From positions 3,038,001-3,102,000 of the forward strand of contig NZ_JACCFI010000001.1 in NCBI RefSeq assembly GCF_013410355.1: a stretch of 64,000 bases of DNA. The letters run 5' to 3'. Position 1 is the first letter of the stretch, and each line of letters opens with the position of its first letter. The notes under the pieces were generated by a model. It was not told the DNA's origin, searched no databases, and worked only from the letters and a program-made list of their open reading frames with translations. Below, one piece after another: positions 50,837 through 59,099 of the stretch. Both the position numbers and the translations under genes were made by a program. This DNA is from Agromyces hippuratus (lineage in GTDB: Bacteria; Actinomycetota; Actinomycetes; Actinomycetales; Microbacteriaceae).

Positions 50837-52694
50837 ATCCGACCGCCGAACCTCAGCGAGCCCCGCGAGCGACAGCGCGCTGGCGCTGCTCGCAGCGTTT
50901 GTGGGCGAGGGCGTCGTCGACCTCGTCGTGGCACCCGGCTCGCGGTCGCAGGCACTCGCGCTCGCCGCGGCCGAGCTCGAACGGGCCGGCGCCGTGCGCC
51001 TGCACGTGCGCATCGACGAGCGCGGCGCCGCGTTCCTCGCCCTCGGTCTCGCCGTCGAGTCGGGTCGGCCGGTGCCGATCATCACGACCTCGGGCACGGC
51101 GGTCGCGAACCTGCATCCCGCGGTGCTCGAGGCGCACCACTCCGGCGTGCCGCTGATCGTGCTCTCGGCCGACCGGCCGGCGGAGCTGCGCGGCATCCGC
51201 TCGAACCAGACGACCATGCAGCCGGGCATCTTCGCGGGGGCGGCGCGGCTCGAACGCGACGTCGTCGCTCCAGAGGGGGCGCCCGGTGAAGCGGATGCCG
51301 CGGCGCGCCTCGCCCGCGAGGCCGTCGCCGCCGCCCTCGGCCGTGATGCCGACGGGCGGCCCGTGCCGCATCCCGGCCCCGGCCCGGTGCATCTCAACCT
51401 GCAGCTGCGCGAGCCGCTGTCCGCGGCGATCCCGGCCGATTCGCCGCTGCTGTCGGCGGCAGCCGTCGCTGCCGCCGACCTGCCAGACGTGCCCGCACCG
51501 ACCATCGGCGACGGGGCAGCGGCGCCCGCGCTGATCGCGCCCGGCCCGCGCACGATCGTCGTGGCCGGCGCCGGCGCCGGCCCCGGCGCCGAGGAGTTCG
51601 CCCGCGACGGCGGCTGGCCGCTCATCGCCGAGGTCTCGAGCGGCGCCCACTTCGGACCGAACCTCGTCGTCGCCTACCGCGAACTGCTGGGCGAGCCGGG
51701 CTTCGGCGACGAGATCGAGCGGGTCGTGGTCTTCGGCCACCCGACGCTCTCGAGGGAGGTGCCCGCGCTCGTGCAGCGCGACGGCGTCGAGACGATCGCC
51801 GTGGCGCCGTGGGGCATCGAGTGGTTCAACCCGGGGCGGCGCGTCGCCCGGTTCGAACGCGCCGTGCGCACCGAACCGCGCCCGCAGAGCGATGAGGAGC
51901 GTGCGTGGGTCGGCCGCTGGGTGCGGGCGAGCCGCATACTCGTCGACGCCGGGCTCCCGACGGCGCCGCTGCAGCGCGACGGCATCGACGAGACCGGCCA
52001 CGTCTCCGACTTCGAGGCGCAGCGCGAGTACATGAAGGCCCAGCTCGCCGCGATGCGGGCGCCCGTCACCCGGCGCATGCTCGTCGACGCCGTCTGGTCG
52101 GCGACCTGGCCGCACGACCGGCTCCTCTTCGGCGCCTCGCGCCTCATCAGGGATGCCGACCGCGCGGTGCCCGGTCGCCGCATCCCCGTGCACGCCAACC
52201 GCGGGCTCGCGGGCATCGACGGCACCGTCGCGACGGCCGTCGGCATCGCGATCGCGACCCAATGCGCGCTTCCGGGCGAGGCGTCGGTGGCGACGTCGGG
52301 CGAGCCGTCGGGCGACGCGGATGCCGCGGCCGTCGCCGCGTCGACGGCGAACACGGCCAGGGGCGGCGTGACCCGCGCCCTCATCGGCGACCTCACCCTG
52401 CTGCACGACGTCGGGTCGATGCTGCTCGGCGAGGGCGAGCAGCGCCCGCGGGTGCAGCTCATCGTCGGCAACGACGGCGGCGGCACCATCTTCGATTCGC
52501 TCGAGGTCGCGGCATCCGCCCCTGCCGAGGCCTTCGACCGGGTGCAGTTCACGCCGCAGCACGTCGACCTCGCGGCCCTCGCCGCCGCCTACGGCTGGTC
52601 GTACACGCGGGCCGCCACGCGAGCCGAGCTGCATGACGCGCTCGGCACCCGGGTCGACGGGCCGTCGATCCTCGAGGTCCCGCTTCCGCGCTGA
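50829..52694 (+). CDS. menD: SEPHCHC synthase (2-succinyl-5-enolpyruvyl-6-hydroxy-3-cyclohexene-1-carboxylate synthase)
   Basis: 621-residue thiamine-diphosphate enzyme; first committed step of menaquinone synthesis from isochorismate and 2-oxoglutarate. N-terminal VVAPGSRSQALALAAAEL and the catalytic Glu in RIDERGAAFLALG are present. ITTSGTAVANLHPAVLEAHH follows, and the C-terminal ThDP motif region has GDLTLLHDVGSML and NDGGGTIFDSLE. The ATG at 50829 starts inside the end of the PLDc_N gene, so translation is coupled. An upstream in-frame ATG (50754) adds only low-complexity residues. Confidence 0.95.
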   Translation: MAESDRRTSASPASDSALALLAAFVGEGVVDLVVAPGSRSQALALAAAELERAGAVRLHVRIDERGAAFLALGLAVESGRPVPIITTSGTAVANLHPAVLEAHHSGVPLIVLSADRPAELRGIRSNQTTMQPGIFAGAARLERDVVAPEGAPGEADAAARLAREAVAAALGRDADGRPVPHPGPGPVHLNLQLREPLSAAIPADSPLLSAAAVAAADLPDVPAPTIGDGAAAPALIAPGPRTIVVAGAGAGPGAEEFARDGGWPLIAEVSSGAHFGPNLVVAYRELLGEPGFGDEIERVVVFGHPTLSREVPALVQRDGVETIAVAPWGIEWFNPGRRVARFERAVRTEPRPQSDEERAWVGRWVRASRILVDAGLPTAPLQRDGIDETGHVSDFEAQREYMKAQLAAMRAPVTRRMLVDAVWSATWPHDRLLFGASRLIRDADRAVPGRRIPVHANRGLAGIDGTVATAVGIAIATQCALPGEASVATSGEPSGDADAAAVAASTANTARGGVTRALIGDLTLLHDVGSMLLGEGEQRPRVQLIVGNDGGGTIFDSLEVAASAPAEAFDRVQFTPQHVDLAALAAAYGWSYTRAATRAELHDALGTRVDGPSILEVPLPR

Positions 52695-52733
52695 CGCTTG
52701 CCGCGGCATCCGCTCGCTCGGCAGGATGGACGT

Positions 52734-53591
52734 ATGAGCCGCGAGACGTACTGGACCGCCGACCCCGCCGACCTGCTGCGCGTCGGTGAGGGGTTCGAAC
52801 TGTCGAAGACCGGCACCCGTGCGAACCCCGGGTTCGACGGCGACAAGGCCGCGGGGCAGGAGGCGCTCGCCGAGGGCGCCGAGATCCTCGCCGACCTGCA
52901 GGAGCAGCTCTTCGCGATGAGCCGCATGGGCGGCGACGAGCGGCGCATCCTGCTCGTGCTGCAGGCCATGGACACGGCGGGCAAGGGCGGCATCGTCAAG
53001 CACGTCATGGGCGCCGTCGACCCGCAGGGCGTGCAGCTCTCGGCGTTCAAGAAGCCCACGGACGAAGAGCTCGAGCACGACTTCCTCTGGCGCATCCACA
53101 AGCGCGCCCCCGGCGCCGGCATGATCGGCGTGTTCGACCGCTCGCACTACGAAGACGTGCTCATCGGCCGGGTGCGCTCGCTCGCCTCGCCCGAGGAGAT
53201 CGAGCGCCGCTACGAGGCGATCAACGAGTTCGAGGCCGAGCTCGCCGCCACCGGCACCACGATCATCAAGGTCATGCTGCACATCTCGCGCGACGAGCAG
53301 AAGGCGCGGCTCACCGAGCGGCTCGCCCGCGCCGACAAGCACTGGAAGTTCAACCCCGGCGACGTCGACGAGCGACTGCGGTGGGACGACTACGCGGCGG
53401 CGTACCAGCTCGTCTTCGAGCGCACGGCGACGACGGATGCCCCGTGGTTCGTCGTGCCCGCCGACCGCAAGTGGTACGCGCGGCTGGCCGTGCAGCACCT
53501 GCTGATCGACGCGCTCGAGGCCATGCAGCTCGAGTGGCCGAAGGCCGACTACGACGTCGCCGAGCAGCAGGCGCGACTCGCCGCCAGCTGA
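52734..53591 (+). CDS. Polyphosphate kinase 2 family protein
   Basis: 285 residues, PPK2 class. It transfers phosphate between polyphosphate and nucleotides. Walker A-like MDTAGKGGIVKHVMGAVDPQ, the lid/Walker B region KRAPGAGMIGVFDRSHYEDV and the late PADRKWYARLAV motif match PPK2 (polyphosphate:nucleotide phosphotransferase). Class I to III and direction of reaction cannot be decided here. ATG at 52734 lies 6 nt after CAGGAT; the longer frame from 52698 is less likely. Confidence 0.9.
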   Translation: MSRETYWTADPADLLRVGEGFELSKTGTRANPGFDGDKAAGQEALAEGAEILADLQEQLFAMSRMGGDERRILLVLQAMDTAGKGGIVKHVMGAVDPQGVQLSAFKKPTDEELEHDFLWRIHKRAPGAGMIGVFDRSHYEDVLIGRVRSLASPEEIERRYEAINEFEAELAATGTTIIKVMLHISRDEQKARLTERLARADKHWKFNPGDVDERLRWDDYAAAYQLVFERTATTDAPWFVVPADRKWYARLAVQHLLIDALEAMQLEWPKADYDVAEQQARLAAS

Positions 53592-53643
53592 CAACGGTCG
53601 AGCTGGCGCCGGTCGGGTAGCGACGAAGGAGCGTATCGAGACC

Positions 53644-53710
53644 CTCTGCGGGTCGAGCCTGTCGAGACCGGCCTGTCGAAACCCTCTGCGGGTTGAGCTC
53701 GTCGAAACCC
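53644..53710. repeat. REP-like cluster after ppk2
   Basis: Three adjoining variants: CGGGTCGAGCCTGTCGAGACC, GGCCTGTCGAAACC and TGCGGGTTGAGCTCGTCGAAAC. They lie between the ppk2 stop and the 3' end of the convergent GIY-YIG gene. Confidence 0.85.
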
Positions 53711-53723
53711 CCACCGGACGACA

Positions 53724-54005
53724 TCACCCCTCCGTCGAACGGCTCAAACCGGGGAGATCGCCGTGGCGCCCCTCGATGAGCGCTCGCCGCTTCGCTCGGC
53801 TCCACCCCTGCACCTGCTTCTCACGCGCATACGCTTCGTGCATGTGCTTCCACTCCTCGACGTACACGAGCCTGATGGGAAGACGCGTGCTCGTGTAGGA
53901 GTGAACCGCACCGAGTTCGTGCTGTGCGAGTCGGTGGTCGAGGTTGCGAGTGCTTCCGACGTAGAAGCTCCCGTCGGCGCATTCCAGGATGTACATGTGC
54001 GGCAT
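53724..54005 (-). CDS. GIY-YIG domain protein (UPF0213-like)
   Basis: 93 residues, a stand-alone GIY-YIG nuclease-fold domain. The motif is present as MYILECADGSFYVGSTRNLD (MYI/YVG pair), with Arg in HRLAQHE and a later Glu-Tyr segment (VEEWKHMHEAYAREKQVQGW). Such short proteins are usually called UPF0213/endonuclease-like; activity is unproven. No leaderless box or SD is clear at the ATG 54005. REP-like clusters flank it on both sides, which is unusual in this window. Confidence 0.85.
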   Translation of the reverse strand: MPHMYILECADGSFYVGSTRNLDHRLAQHELGAVHSYTSTRLPIRLVYVEEWKHMHEAYAREKQVQGWSRAKRRALIEGRHGDLPGLSRSTEG

Positions 54006-54114
54006 GTGCCGATGCTGGCAGGTGTGGGCTGCGCGGCTCGATGGCCGTCGTTTTCGGGGGCGCTGGTGGAGGCCCGACGGCTGTCGAGGCCGAGTGGGTG
54101 TTGCGGGGGTGGGG

Positions 54115-54244
54115 TTTCGACAGGCCTGTGTGTGGGTTGAGCTTGTCGAAACCGAGTTTGCCGGGTGAGGGTTTCGACGGGCTCAACCCGCAGGGGTTTC
54201 GACGGGCTCAACCCGCAGGGGTTTCGACGGGCTCAACCCGCAGC
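54115..54244. repeat. REP-like cluster with a 3-copy 25-bp tandem array
   Basis: Begins with two inverted variants (GGTTTCGACAGGCC and GGGTTGAGCTTGTCGAAACC). Then come three perfect 25-bp head-to-tail units at 54170, 54195 and 54220, each containing GTTTCGACGGGCTCAACCCG. The array stops 9 bp before the menF stop codon. Confidence 0.92.
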
Positions 54245-54253
54245 AGGAGCAGC

Positions 54254-55552
54254 TCAGCCGCCGAAGGCCTCGACGATCGGGCGGAACTTCATCACGGTCT
54301 CGGCGAGCTCGTCGGCGGGCACCGAGTCGTGCACGATGCCGCAACCGGCATATGCCGTGACGGTGCCGTCGGGGTCGACCTGCGCGCAGCGCAGTGCGAT
54401 GGCCCACTCGCCGTCGCCGCCGCCGTCGATCCAGCCCACCGGGCCGGCGTAGCGGCCGCGGTCGAAGCCCTCGAGCTCCGCGATCGCGGGCAGCGCGATG
54501 CGGCGCGGGGTGCCGGCCACGGCGGCCGTCGGATGCACGGCGCGCACGAGGTCGAGTGAACTCGATCCGTCGCCGAGCGTGCCCTTGAGGTCGGTCGCGA
54601 GGTGCCACAGGTTCGGCAGTTGCAGGGTGAACGGCTCGGGGCTCGTGTCGAGTCGGGCGGTGTGCGGGGCGAGGCGCTTCACCGCGCTCTCGACGGCGAG
54701 GGCGTGCTCGGCGCGGTCCTTCTCCGAGGCCGCGAGGGCGAGCGCGCGCTCGCGGTCGGAGGCGTCGCCCGCGCCGCGCGAGGCGGTGCCGGCGAGCACG
54801 CGTGCCGAGACGGTGCCGTGGTCGACGCGCACGAGCGTCTCGGGGCTCGCGCCGATGAGCCCGTCTACGGCGAAGACCCAGGTGTCGGGGTAGTCCTCGG
54901 CGAGCCGGTTGATGGTCGCCCGCAGCCCGGCGTCCTCGTGCAGTTCGCCCACGAGCTGGCGCGCGAGCACGACCTTCTCGAGTTCGCCGGCGTCGATGCG
55001 GCGCACGGCCTCGGCGACGGCCGTCTCGTAGGCCTCGGGCGGCAGCGAGCCCGGCGTGAACGCCACACGCGGCACCTGTCGCTTCGGCGCGGGCTCGGGA
55101 AGCTCGACGTCGAGCTCGGCGGGGTCGGCGGAGCCGGAGGCATCCGTCTCGTCGACCGGGTCGAGCGAGATGCGCGTGACCCACGCGCGGCCGTCGCGCC
55201 GGCCCATGACGAGCTCGGGCACGATGAGCACGCTCGTCGCCTCGGACTCGTCGGCGAACGCGAAGGCGCCGAACGCCACGAGCCCCGTGCCCGGCAGGCC
55301 CACCCGGTCGTCGACCTCGGCGCGCGCGGCGAGCGAGGTCCACGCGGCGGCGGCGTCTTCGACCCGGGTCGGGCCGGTGGCCTCGATGCGCACGACCTCG
55401 CCGAGCCCCACGATGCCCTCGCCGCGGCGCATCCACACGAGCGGATGCCGCGGATCGGCGCGCGGGATCAGCGGCTCCGTCTCATCGACGGCCACGGTGC
55501 GAACGACGAGCCGAGCACTCGCGGCCTGCACCGCGTCATCCGTCTGACTCAC
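54254..55552 (-). CDS. menF: Isochorismate synthase
   Basis: 432 residues, chorismate-utilising enzyme family. It makes isochorismate for MenD. ARQLVGELHEDAG, ASPETLVRV, RVLAGTASRGAGDAS and SAVKRLAPHTARL are visible, and the C-terminal VHPTAAVAGTPRRIALPAI carries the conserved HPT/AVxGTP motif. The PVGWIDGGGDGEWAIALRCA segment with GCGIV completes the Mg site. GTG at 55552 has TAGGCT 6 nt upstream; probably leaderless. Divergent from menG. Confidence 0.93.
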   Translation of the reverse strand: MSQTDDAVQAASARLVVRTVAVDETEPLIPRADPRHPLVWMRRGEGIVGLGEVVRIEATGPTRVEDAAAAWTSLAARAEVDDRVGLPGTGLVAFGAFAFADESEATSVLIVPELVMGRRDGRAWVTRISLDPVDETDASGSADPAELDVELPEPAPKRQVPRVAFTPGSLPPEAYETAVAEAVRRIDAGELEKVVLARQLVGELHEDAGLRATINRLAEDYPDTWVFAVDGLIGASPETLVRVDHGTVSARVLAGTASRGAGDASDRERALALAASEKDRAEHALAVESAVKRLAPHTARLDTSPEPFTLQLPNLWHLATDLKGTLGDGSSSLDLVRAVHPTAAVAGTPRRIALPAIAELEGFDRGRYAGPVGWIDGGGDGEWAIALRCAQVDPDGTVTAYAGCGIVHDSVPADELAETVMKFRPIVEAFGG

Positions 55553-55593
55553 CGCCCCAGCCTACGCCCGGCCGCGCGCCGTAGGATCGAGGC

Positions 55594-56304
55594 ATGACCC
55601 GCGCAGATCTCGGCAAGCAGCCCGACCAGGTGTCGGCGATGTTCGATCGCGTCGCCGCGAGCTACGACCGCACCAACAACGTGCTCTCGGTGGGCAACGC
55701 CCCGCTCTGGCGCGTCGCCACGACCCGTGCCGTCGACCCGAAGCCGGGTCAGCGCATCCTCGACGTCGCGGCCGGCACGGGCACCTCGAGTGCGAGCCTC
55801 GCGAAGTCCGGGGCATCCGTCGTCGCCGCCGACTTCTCGCCCGGCATGATCGAGGTCGGCCGCAAGCGGCAGGCCGGCGTGCAGAACCTCGTGTTCGTCG
55901 AGGCCGACGCCACGCAGCTGCCGTTCGCCGACGACGAGTTCGACGCGGTCACGATCTCGTTCGGCCTGCGCAACGTCAACGAGCCGAAGAAGGCCCTCGC
56001 CGAGTTCTTCCGCGTCACCAAGCCGGGCGGTCGCCTCGTCATCTGCGAGTTCTCGACCCCGCCCGCACCGCTCGTGCGCACCGGCTACGGCGTCTACCAG
56101 CGCTACGTCATGCCGCCGCTCGTGAAGCTCTCGAGCTCGAACGACACGGCCTACGACTACCTCAACGAGTCGATCAACGCGTGGCCCGACCAGCGCACGC
56201 TCGCGGCGTGGATCCGAGAGGTCGGCTACACGGAGGTCGCGTGGCGCAACCTCACCCTCGGCGTCGTCGCCCTGCACCGCGCGACCAAGCCAGCTGCCGC
56301 CTGA
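55594..56304 (+). CDS. menG: Demethylmenaquinone methyltransferase
   Basis: 236 residues, UbiE/MenG family. SAM-dependent C-methylation in the last step of menaquinone synthesis. FDRVAASYDRTNNVLSVG, the SAM site ILDVAAGTGTSSASLA, VTISFGLRNVNEPKKALAEF and VRTGYGVYQRYVMPPL are the family signatures. ATG at 55594 is 6 nt after TAGGAT; probably leaderless. Followed by an inverted pair of REP-like elements and then the polyprenyl synthase gene. Confidence 0.95.
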   Translation: MTRADLGKQPDQVSAMFDRVAASYDRTNNVLSVGNAPLWRVATTRAVDPKPGQRILDVAAGTGTSSASLAKSGASVVAADFSPGMIEVGRKRQAGVQNLVFVEADATQLPFADDEFDAVTISFGLRNVNEPKKALAEFFRVTKPGGRLVICEFSTPPAPLVRTGYGVYQRYVMPPLVKLSSSNDTAYDYLNESINAWPDQRTLAAWIREVGYTEVAWRNLTLGVVALHRATKPAAA

Positions 56305-56313
56305 GCCGTGCCG

Positions 56314-56384
56314 CTGCTGGTTGAGCCCGTCGAAACCTGAGTCCGCCCACCCACTCGTGGGGTTTCGGCGAGCTCAACCCGCAG
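56314..56384. repeat. Inverted REP-like pair after menG
   Basis: Left copy 56314-56337 (GGTTGAGCCCGTCGAAACC) and right copy 56359-56384 (GGTTTCGGCGAGCTCAACC then CGCAG) are in opposite orientation, 21 nt apart. They could form a hairpin acting as a menG terminator. Confidence 0.85.
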
Positions 56385-56421
56385 AACGAGCTCCCGTTCG
56401 CACCCCGATAGGCTAGTGAGC

Positions 56422-57546
56422 GTGAAACCGAGTCACCCGGTCGCCCGTCGAGGCTCATCGCTCGCCGCCAATCTCGGCCTCAGCGAGCGCGTCTTCGCGA
56501 CCTCGGCCGACAAGGCCATGGTGAAGGCGATCGACGCAGGGCTCGATCGCGTCGAAGCCGGCCTCCTCGAAGAGGTGCGGTTCGCCGACACCATCGCGGA
56601 CGTCTCCACGCGCTACCTGCTCCAGGCGGGCGGCAAGCGCGTGCGCCCGATGCTGACGCTGCTCACCGCGCAGCTCGGCGCCGGGGTGACCGACGACGTC
56701 GTCACCGCGGCCGAGGCCATCGAGATCACGCACCTCGCGAGCCTCTACCACGACGACGTCATGGACGACGCCGACCGCCGCCGCGGCGTGCCCAGCGCGC
56801 AGGCGGTGTGGGGCAACTCCGTCGCCATCCTCACCGGCGACCTGCTCTTCGCCCGCGCCAGCCAGCTCATGGCCGGCCTCGGCGAGGGCGCGATCCGCAT
56901 GCAGGCGCGCACCTTCGAGCGGCTCGTGCTCGGCCAGCTGCACGAGACCGTCGGCCCGCAGCCGGGCGACGACCCCATCGAGCACTACATCCAGGTGCTC
57001 GCCGACAAGACCGGGTCGCTCATCGCGGCGGCCGCGCAGTCGGGCATCATCTTCTCGGGCGCCGACCCGGGCTTCGAAGCCCCCATCATCGAGTTCGGCG
57101 AGAAGATCGGCGTGGCCTTCCAGCTCGTCGACGACGTCATCGACCTCTCGCCGCAGCCGGCCGAGACCGGCAAGGTGCCCGGCACCGACCTGCGCGCGGG
57201 CGTCGTGACGCTGCCGATGCTGCGGCTCGCCGAGCACGCCCGCAGCGACGCGGCATCCGCTGCCCTGCTCGAGCGCATCGAACGCGACGTGGTCATCGCC
57301 ACCGGCCCGGCCGCTGCTGCCGACCCGATCGACACGAACACGATGGCCTCGCGCATCGTGCCCTCGAAGGAGACGATCGATGCGATCGTCGCCGAACTCC
57401 GGGAACACGAAGCTACGCGCGCTACGCTCGCTGAGGCCCACCGTTGGGCGCGCGAGGCGGTCGCCGCCCTCGCGCCGCTGCCAGAGGGCAGTGTGAAGAA
57501 GGCGCTCACACGATTCGCAGAGACGGTCGTCGAGCGCGAGAGCTGA
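56422..57546 (+). CDS. Polyprenyl (trans-isoprenyl) diphosphate synthase
   Basis: About 374 residues. It makes the polyprenyl chain used by MenA. The first Asp-rich motif is LYHDDVMDDADRRRG, the second FQLVDDVIDL; GGKRVRPML and KTGSLIAAAAQSG are also present. The chain length is probably that of the menaquinone side chain but cannot be read directly. The GTG at 56422 lies 7 nt after TAGGCT; another in-frame GTG two codons earlier (56416) would be too close to that box for a leaderless start. Confidence 0.93.
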   Translation: MKPSHPVARRGSSLAANLGLSERVFATSADKAMVKAIDAGLDRVEAGLLEEVRFADTIADVSTRYLLQAGGKRVRPMLTLLTAQLGAGVTDDVVTAAEAIEITHLASLYHDDVMDDADRRRGVPSAQAVWGNSVAILTGDLLFARASQLMAGLGEGAIRMQARTFERLVLGQLHETVGPQPGDDPIEHYIQVLADKTGSLIAAAAQSGIIFSGADPGFEAPIIEFGEKIGVAFQLVDDVIDLSPQPAETGKVPGTDLRAGVVTLPMLRLAEHARSDAASAALLERIERDVVIATGPAAAADPIDTNTMASRIVPSKETIDAIVAELREHEATRATLAEAHRWAREAVAALAPLPEGSVKKALTRFAETVVERES

Positions 57547-57562
57547 TGGAGAGACCACGCAC

Positions 57563-58942
57563 GTGACGAGGAACAAGCTGAGACTGGCGATCGTCGGGGC
57601 AGGCCCCGCCGGCATCTACGCCGCAGACATCCTGCTGAAGGCCGAACGCAACTTCGACGTCTCGATCGACCTCTTCGATCACCTGCCCGCGCCCTACGGG
57701 CTCGTGCGCTACGGCGTCGCCCCCGACCACCCGCGCATCAAGGGCATCATCACCGCCCTTCGCGAGGTGCTCGACCGCGGCGACATCCGCATCTTCGGCA
57801 ACGTGAAGTTCGGCGAGGACATCACGCTCGAAGACCTGAAGAAGCACTACAACGCCGTGATCTTCGCGACCGGCGCCGTGAAGGACGCCTCGCTGAACAT
57901 CCCGGGCTCCGAGCTCGAGGGCTCCTACGGCGCGGCCGAGTTCGTCAGCTGGTTCGACGGGCACCCCGACTTCCCGCGCACGTGGCCGCTCGACGCGAAG
58001 GAGGTCGCGGTCATCGGCAACGGCAATGTCGCCCTCGACGTGGCGCGCATCCTCGCCAAGCACGTCGAAGACCTCATGTCGACCGAGATCCCCGCGAACG
58101 TCGCGGCCGGCCTCGCGGCATCGCCCGTCACCGACGTGCACGTGTTCGGCCGTCGCGGCCCGACCTCGGTGAAGTTCACGCCGCTCGAACTGCGCGAGCT
58201 CGGCGAGCTGCGCGACGTCGACATGATCCTGTACGACGAGGACTTCGACTACGACGACGCAGCCCGCGCGGCCGTCGCCGGCAACAAGCAGGTCTTCGTC
58301 ATCGATAAGGTGCTGAACCAGTGGCGCCAGCGCGAGGTCGGCGAGGCGTCGCGCCGCCTGCACCTGCACTTCTTCGCGAAGCCGCTCGAGCTCGTCGACG
58401 ACGGCGAGGGCCACGTCGGCGCCATCCGCTGGGAGCGCACCGCGCCCGACGGCGAGGGCGGCGTGGTCGGCACCGGCGAGATCCGCGAGCTGCCCGTGCA
58501 GGCCGTGTACCGCGCCGTCGGCTACTTCGGCTCGCAGCTGCCCGGCATCCCCTTCGACAAGAAGTTCGGCGTGATCCCGAACCACGAGGGCCAGGTGCTC
58601 ATGCGCGACAAGGAGACCGGTGAGCCGCGCCAGATGTACGGCGTCTACGCGACCGGCTGGATCAAGCGCGGGCCCGTGGGCCTCATCGGGCACACCAAGT
58701 CCGACGCGATGGAGACCATCAAGCACCTCATCAACGACCTCGGCAACTGGTGGGACCCCGAGTCCCCGTCGGAGGAGTCGGTCATCGAGCTGCTCGAGTC
58801 GCGCGGCATCCGCTGGACCGACCTCGACGGCTGGCACCGACTCGACGAGCACGAGCAGGCGCTCGGTTCGGCCGAGGGCCGCGTGCGCGTGAAGGTCGTG
58901 CCCCGCGACGAGATGGTCGACATCTCGCGCGCCGAGGCGTAG
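57563..58942 (+). CDS. FAD-dependent ferredoxin/flavodoxin-NADP+ reductase (FprA-like)
   Basis: 459 residues, adrenodoxin-reductase-like. N-terminal FAD motif LAIVGAGPAGIYAADILL. PAPYGLVRYGVAPDHPRIK is a hallmark of this family. The NADP site is VIGNGNVALDVARILA, with FGRRGPTSVKF; YATGWIKRGPVGLIGHTKSD binds FAD. It supplies or takes electrons from ferredoxins. GTG at 57563 with GGAGAG about 9 nt upstream, 16 bp after the polyprenyl synthase, so probably co-transcribed with it. Confidence 0.94.
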   Translation: MTRNKLRLAIVGAGPAGIYAADILLKAERNFDVSIDLFDHLPAPYGLVRYGVAPDHPRIKGIITALREVLDRGDIRIFGNVKFGEDITLEDLKKHYNAVIFATGAVKDASLNIPGSELEGSYGAAEFVSWFDGHPDFPRTWPLDAKEVAVIGNGNVALDVARILAKHVEDLMSTEIPANVAAGLAASPVTDVHVFGRRGPTSVKFTPLELRELGELRDVDMILYDEDFDYDDAARAAVAGNKQVFVIDKVLNQWRQREVGEASRRLHLHFFAKPLELVDDGEGHVGAIRWERTAPDGEGGVVGTGEIRELPVQAVYRAVGYFGSQLPGIPFDKKFGVIPNHEGQVLMRDKETGEPRQMYGVYATGWIKRGPVGLIGHTKSDAMETIKHLINDLGNWWDPESPSEESVIELLESRGIRWTDLDGWHRLDEHEQALGSAEGRVRVKVVPRDEMVDISRAEA

Positions 58943-58950
58943 GGGCTTCT

Positions 58951-59068
58951 GCGGGCCGAGCCTGCCCCTGTGGGTTGAGCCTGCCCCTGGGGGTTGAGCC
59001 TGCCCCTGGGGGTTGAGCCTGCCTCTGGGGGTTGAGCCTGCCCCTGTGGGTTGAGTCTGCCGAAACCC
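58951..59068. repeat. 19-bp tandem array (6 units), REP-derived
   Basis: Six head-to-tail 19-bp units with starts spaced exactly 19 bp apart (reference points 58956, 58975, 58994, 59013, 59032, 59051), each of the form GGGTTGAGCCTGCCCCTG. The last unit reads GGTTGAGTCTGCCGAAACCC, a complete REP-like end. So the array seems to be an internal fragment of the element that was amplified. Confidence 0.92.
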
Positions 59069-59099
59069 ATCCGTGCGTCGTGCCACTACGCTGCTCACC

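Noticed and set aside
50853..53714. Long minus-strand frame opposite menD and ppk2
   Set aside because: Composition is arginine-rich and repetitive, with no domain. The opposite strand encodes recognisable MenD and PPK2 motifs in full.
54170..54243. Possible CRISPR array
   Set aside because: The repeats are directly adjacent, with no unique spacers, and no cas genes are near. It is a tandem array of the REP-like element.
58951..59068. Possible iteron-type origin
   Set aside because: The 19-bp units are GC-rich, derived from the dispersed REP-like element, and not near a replication initiator gene or an AT-rich stretch.
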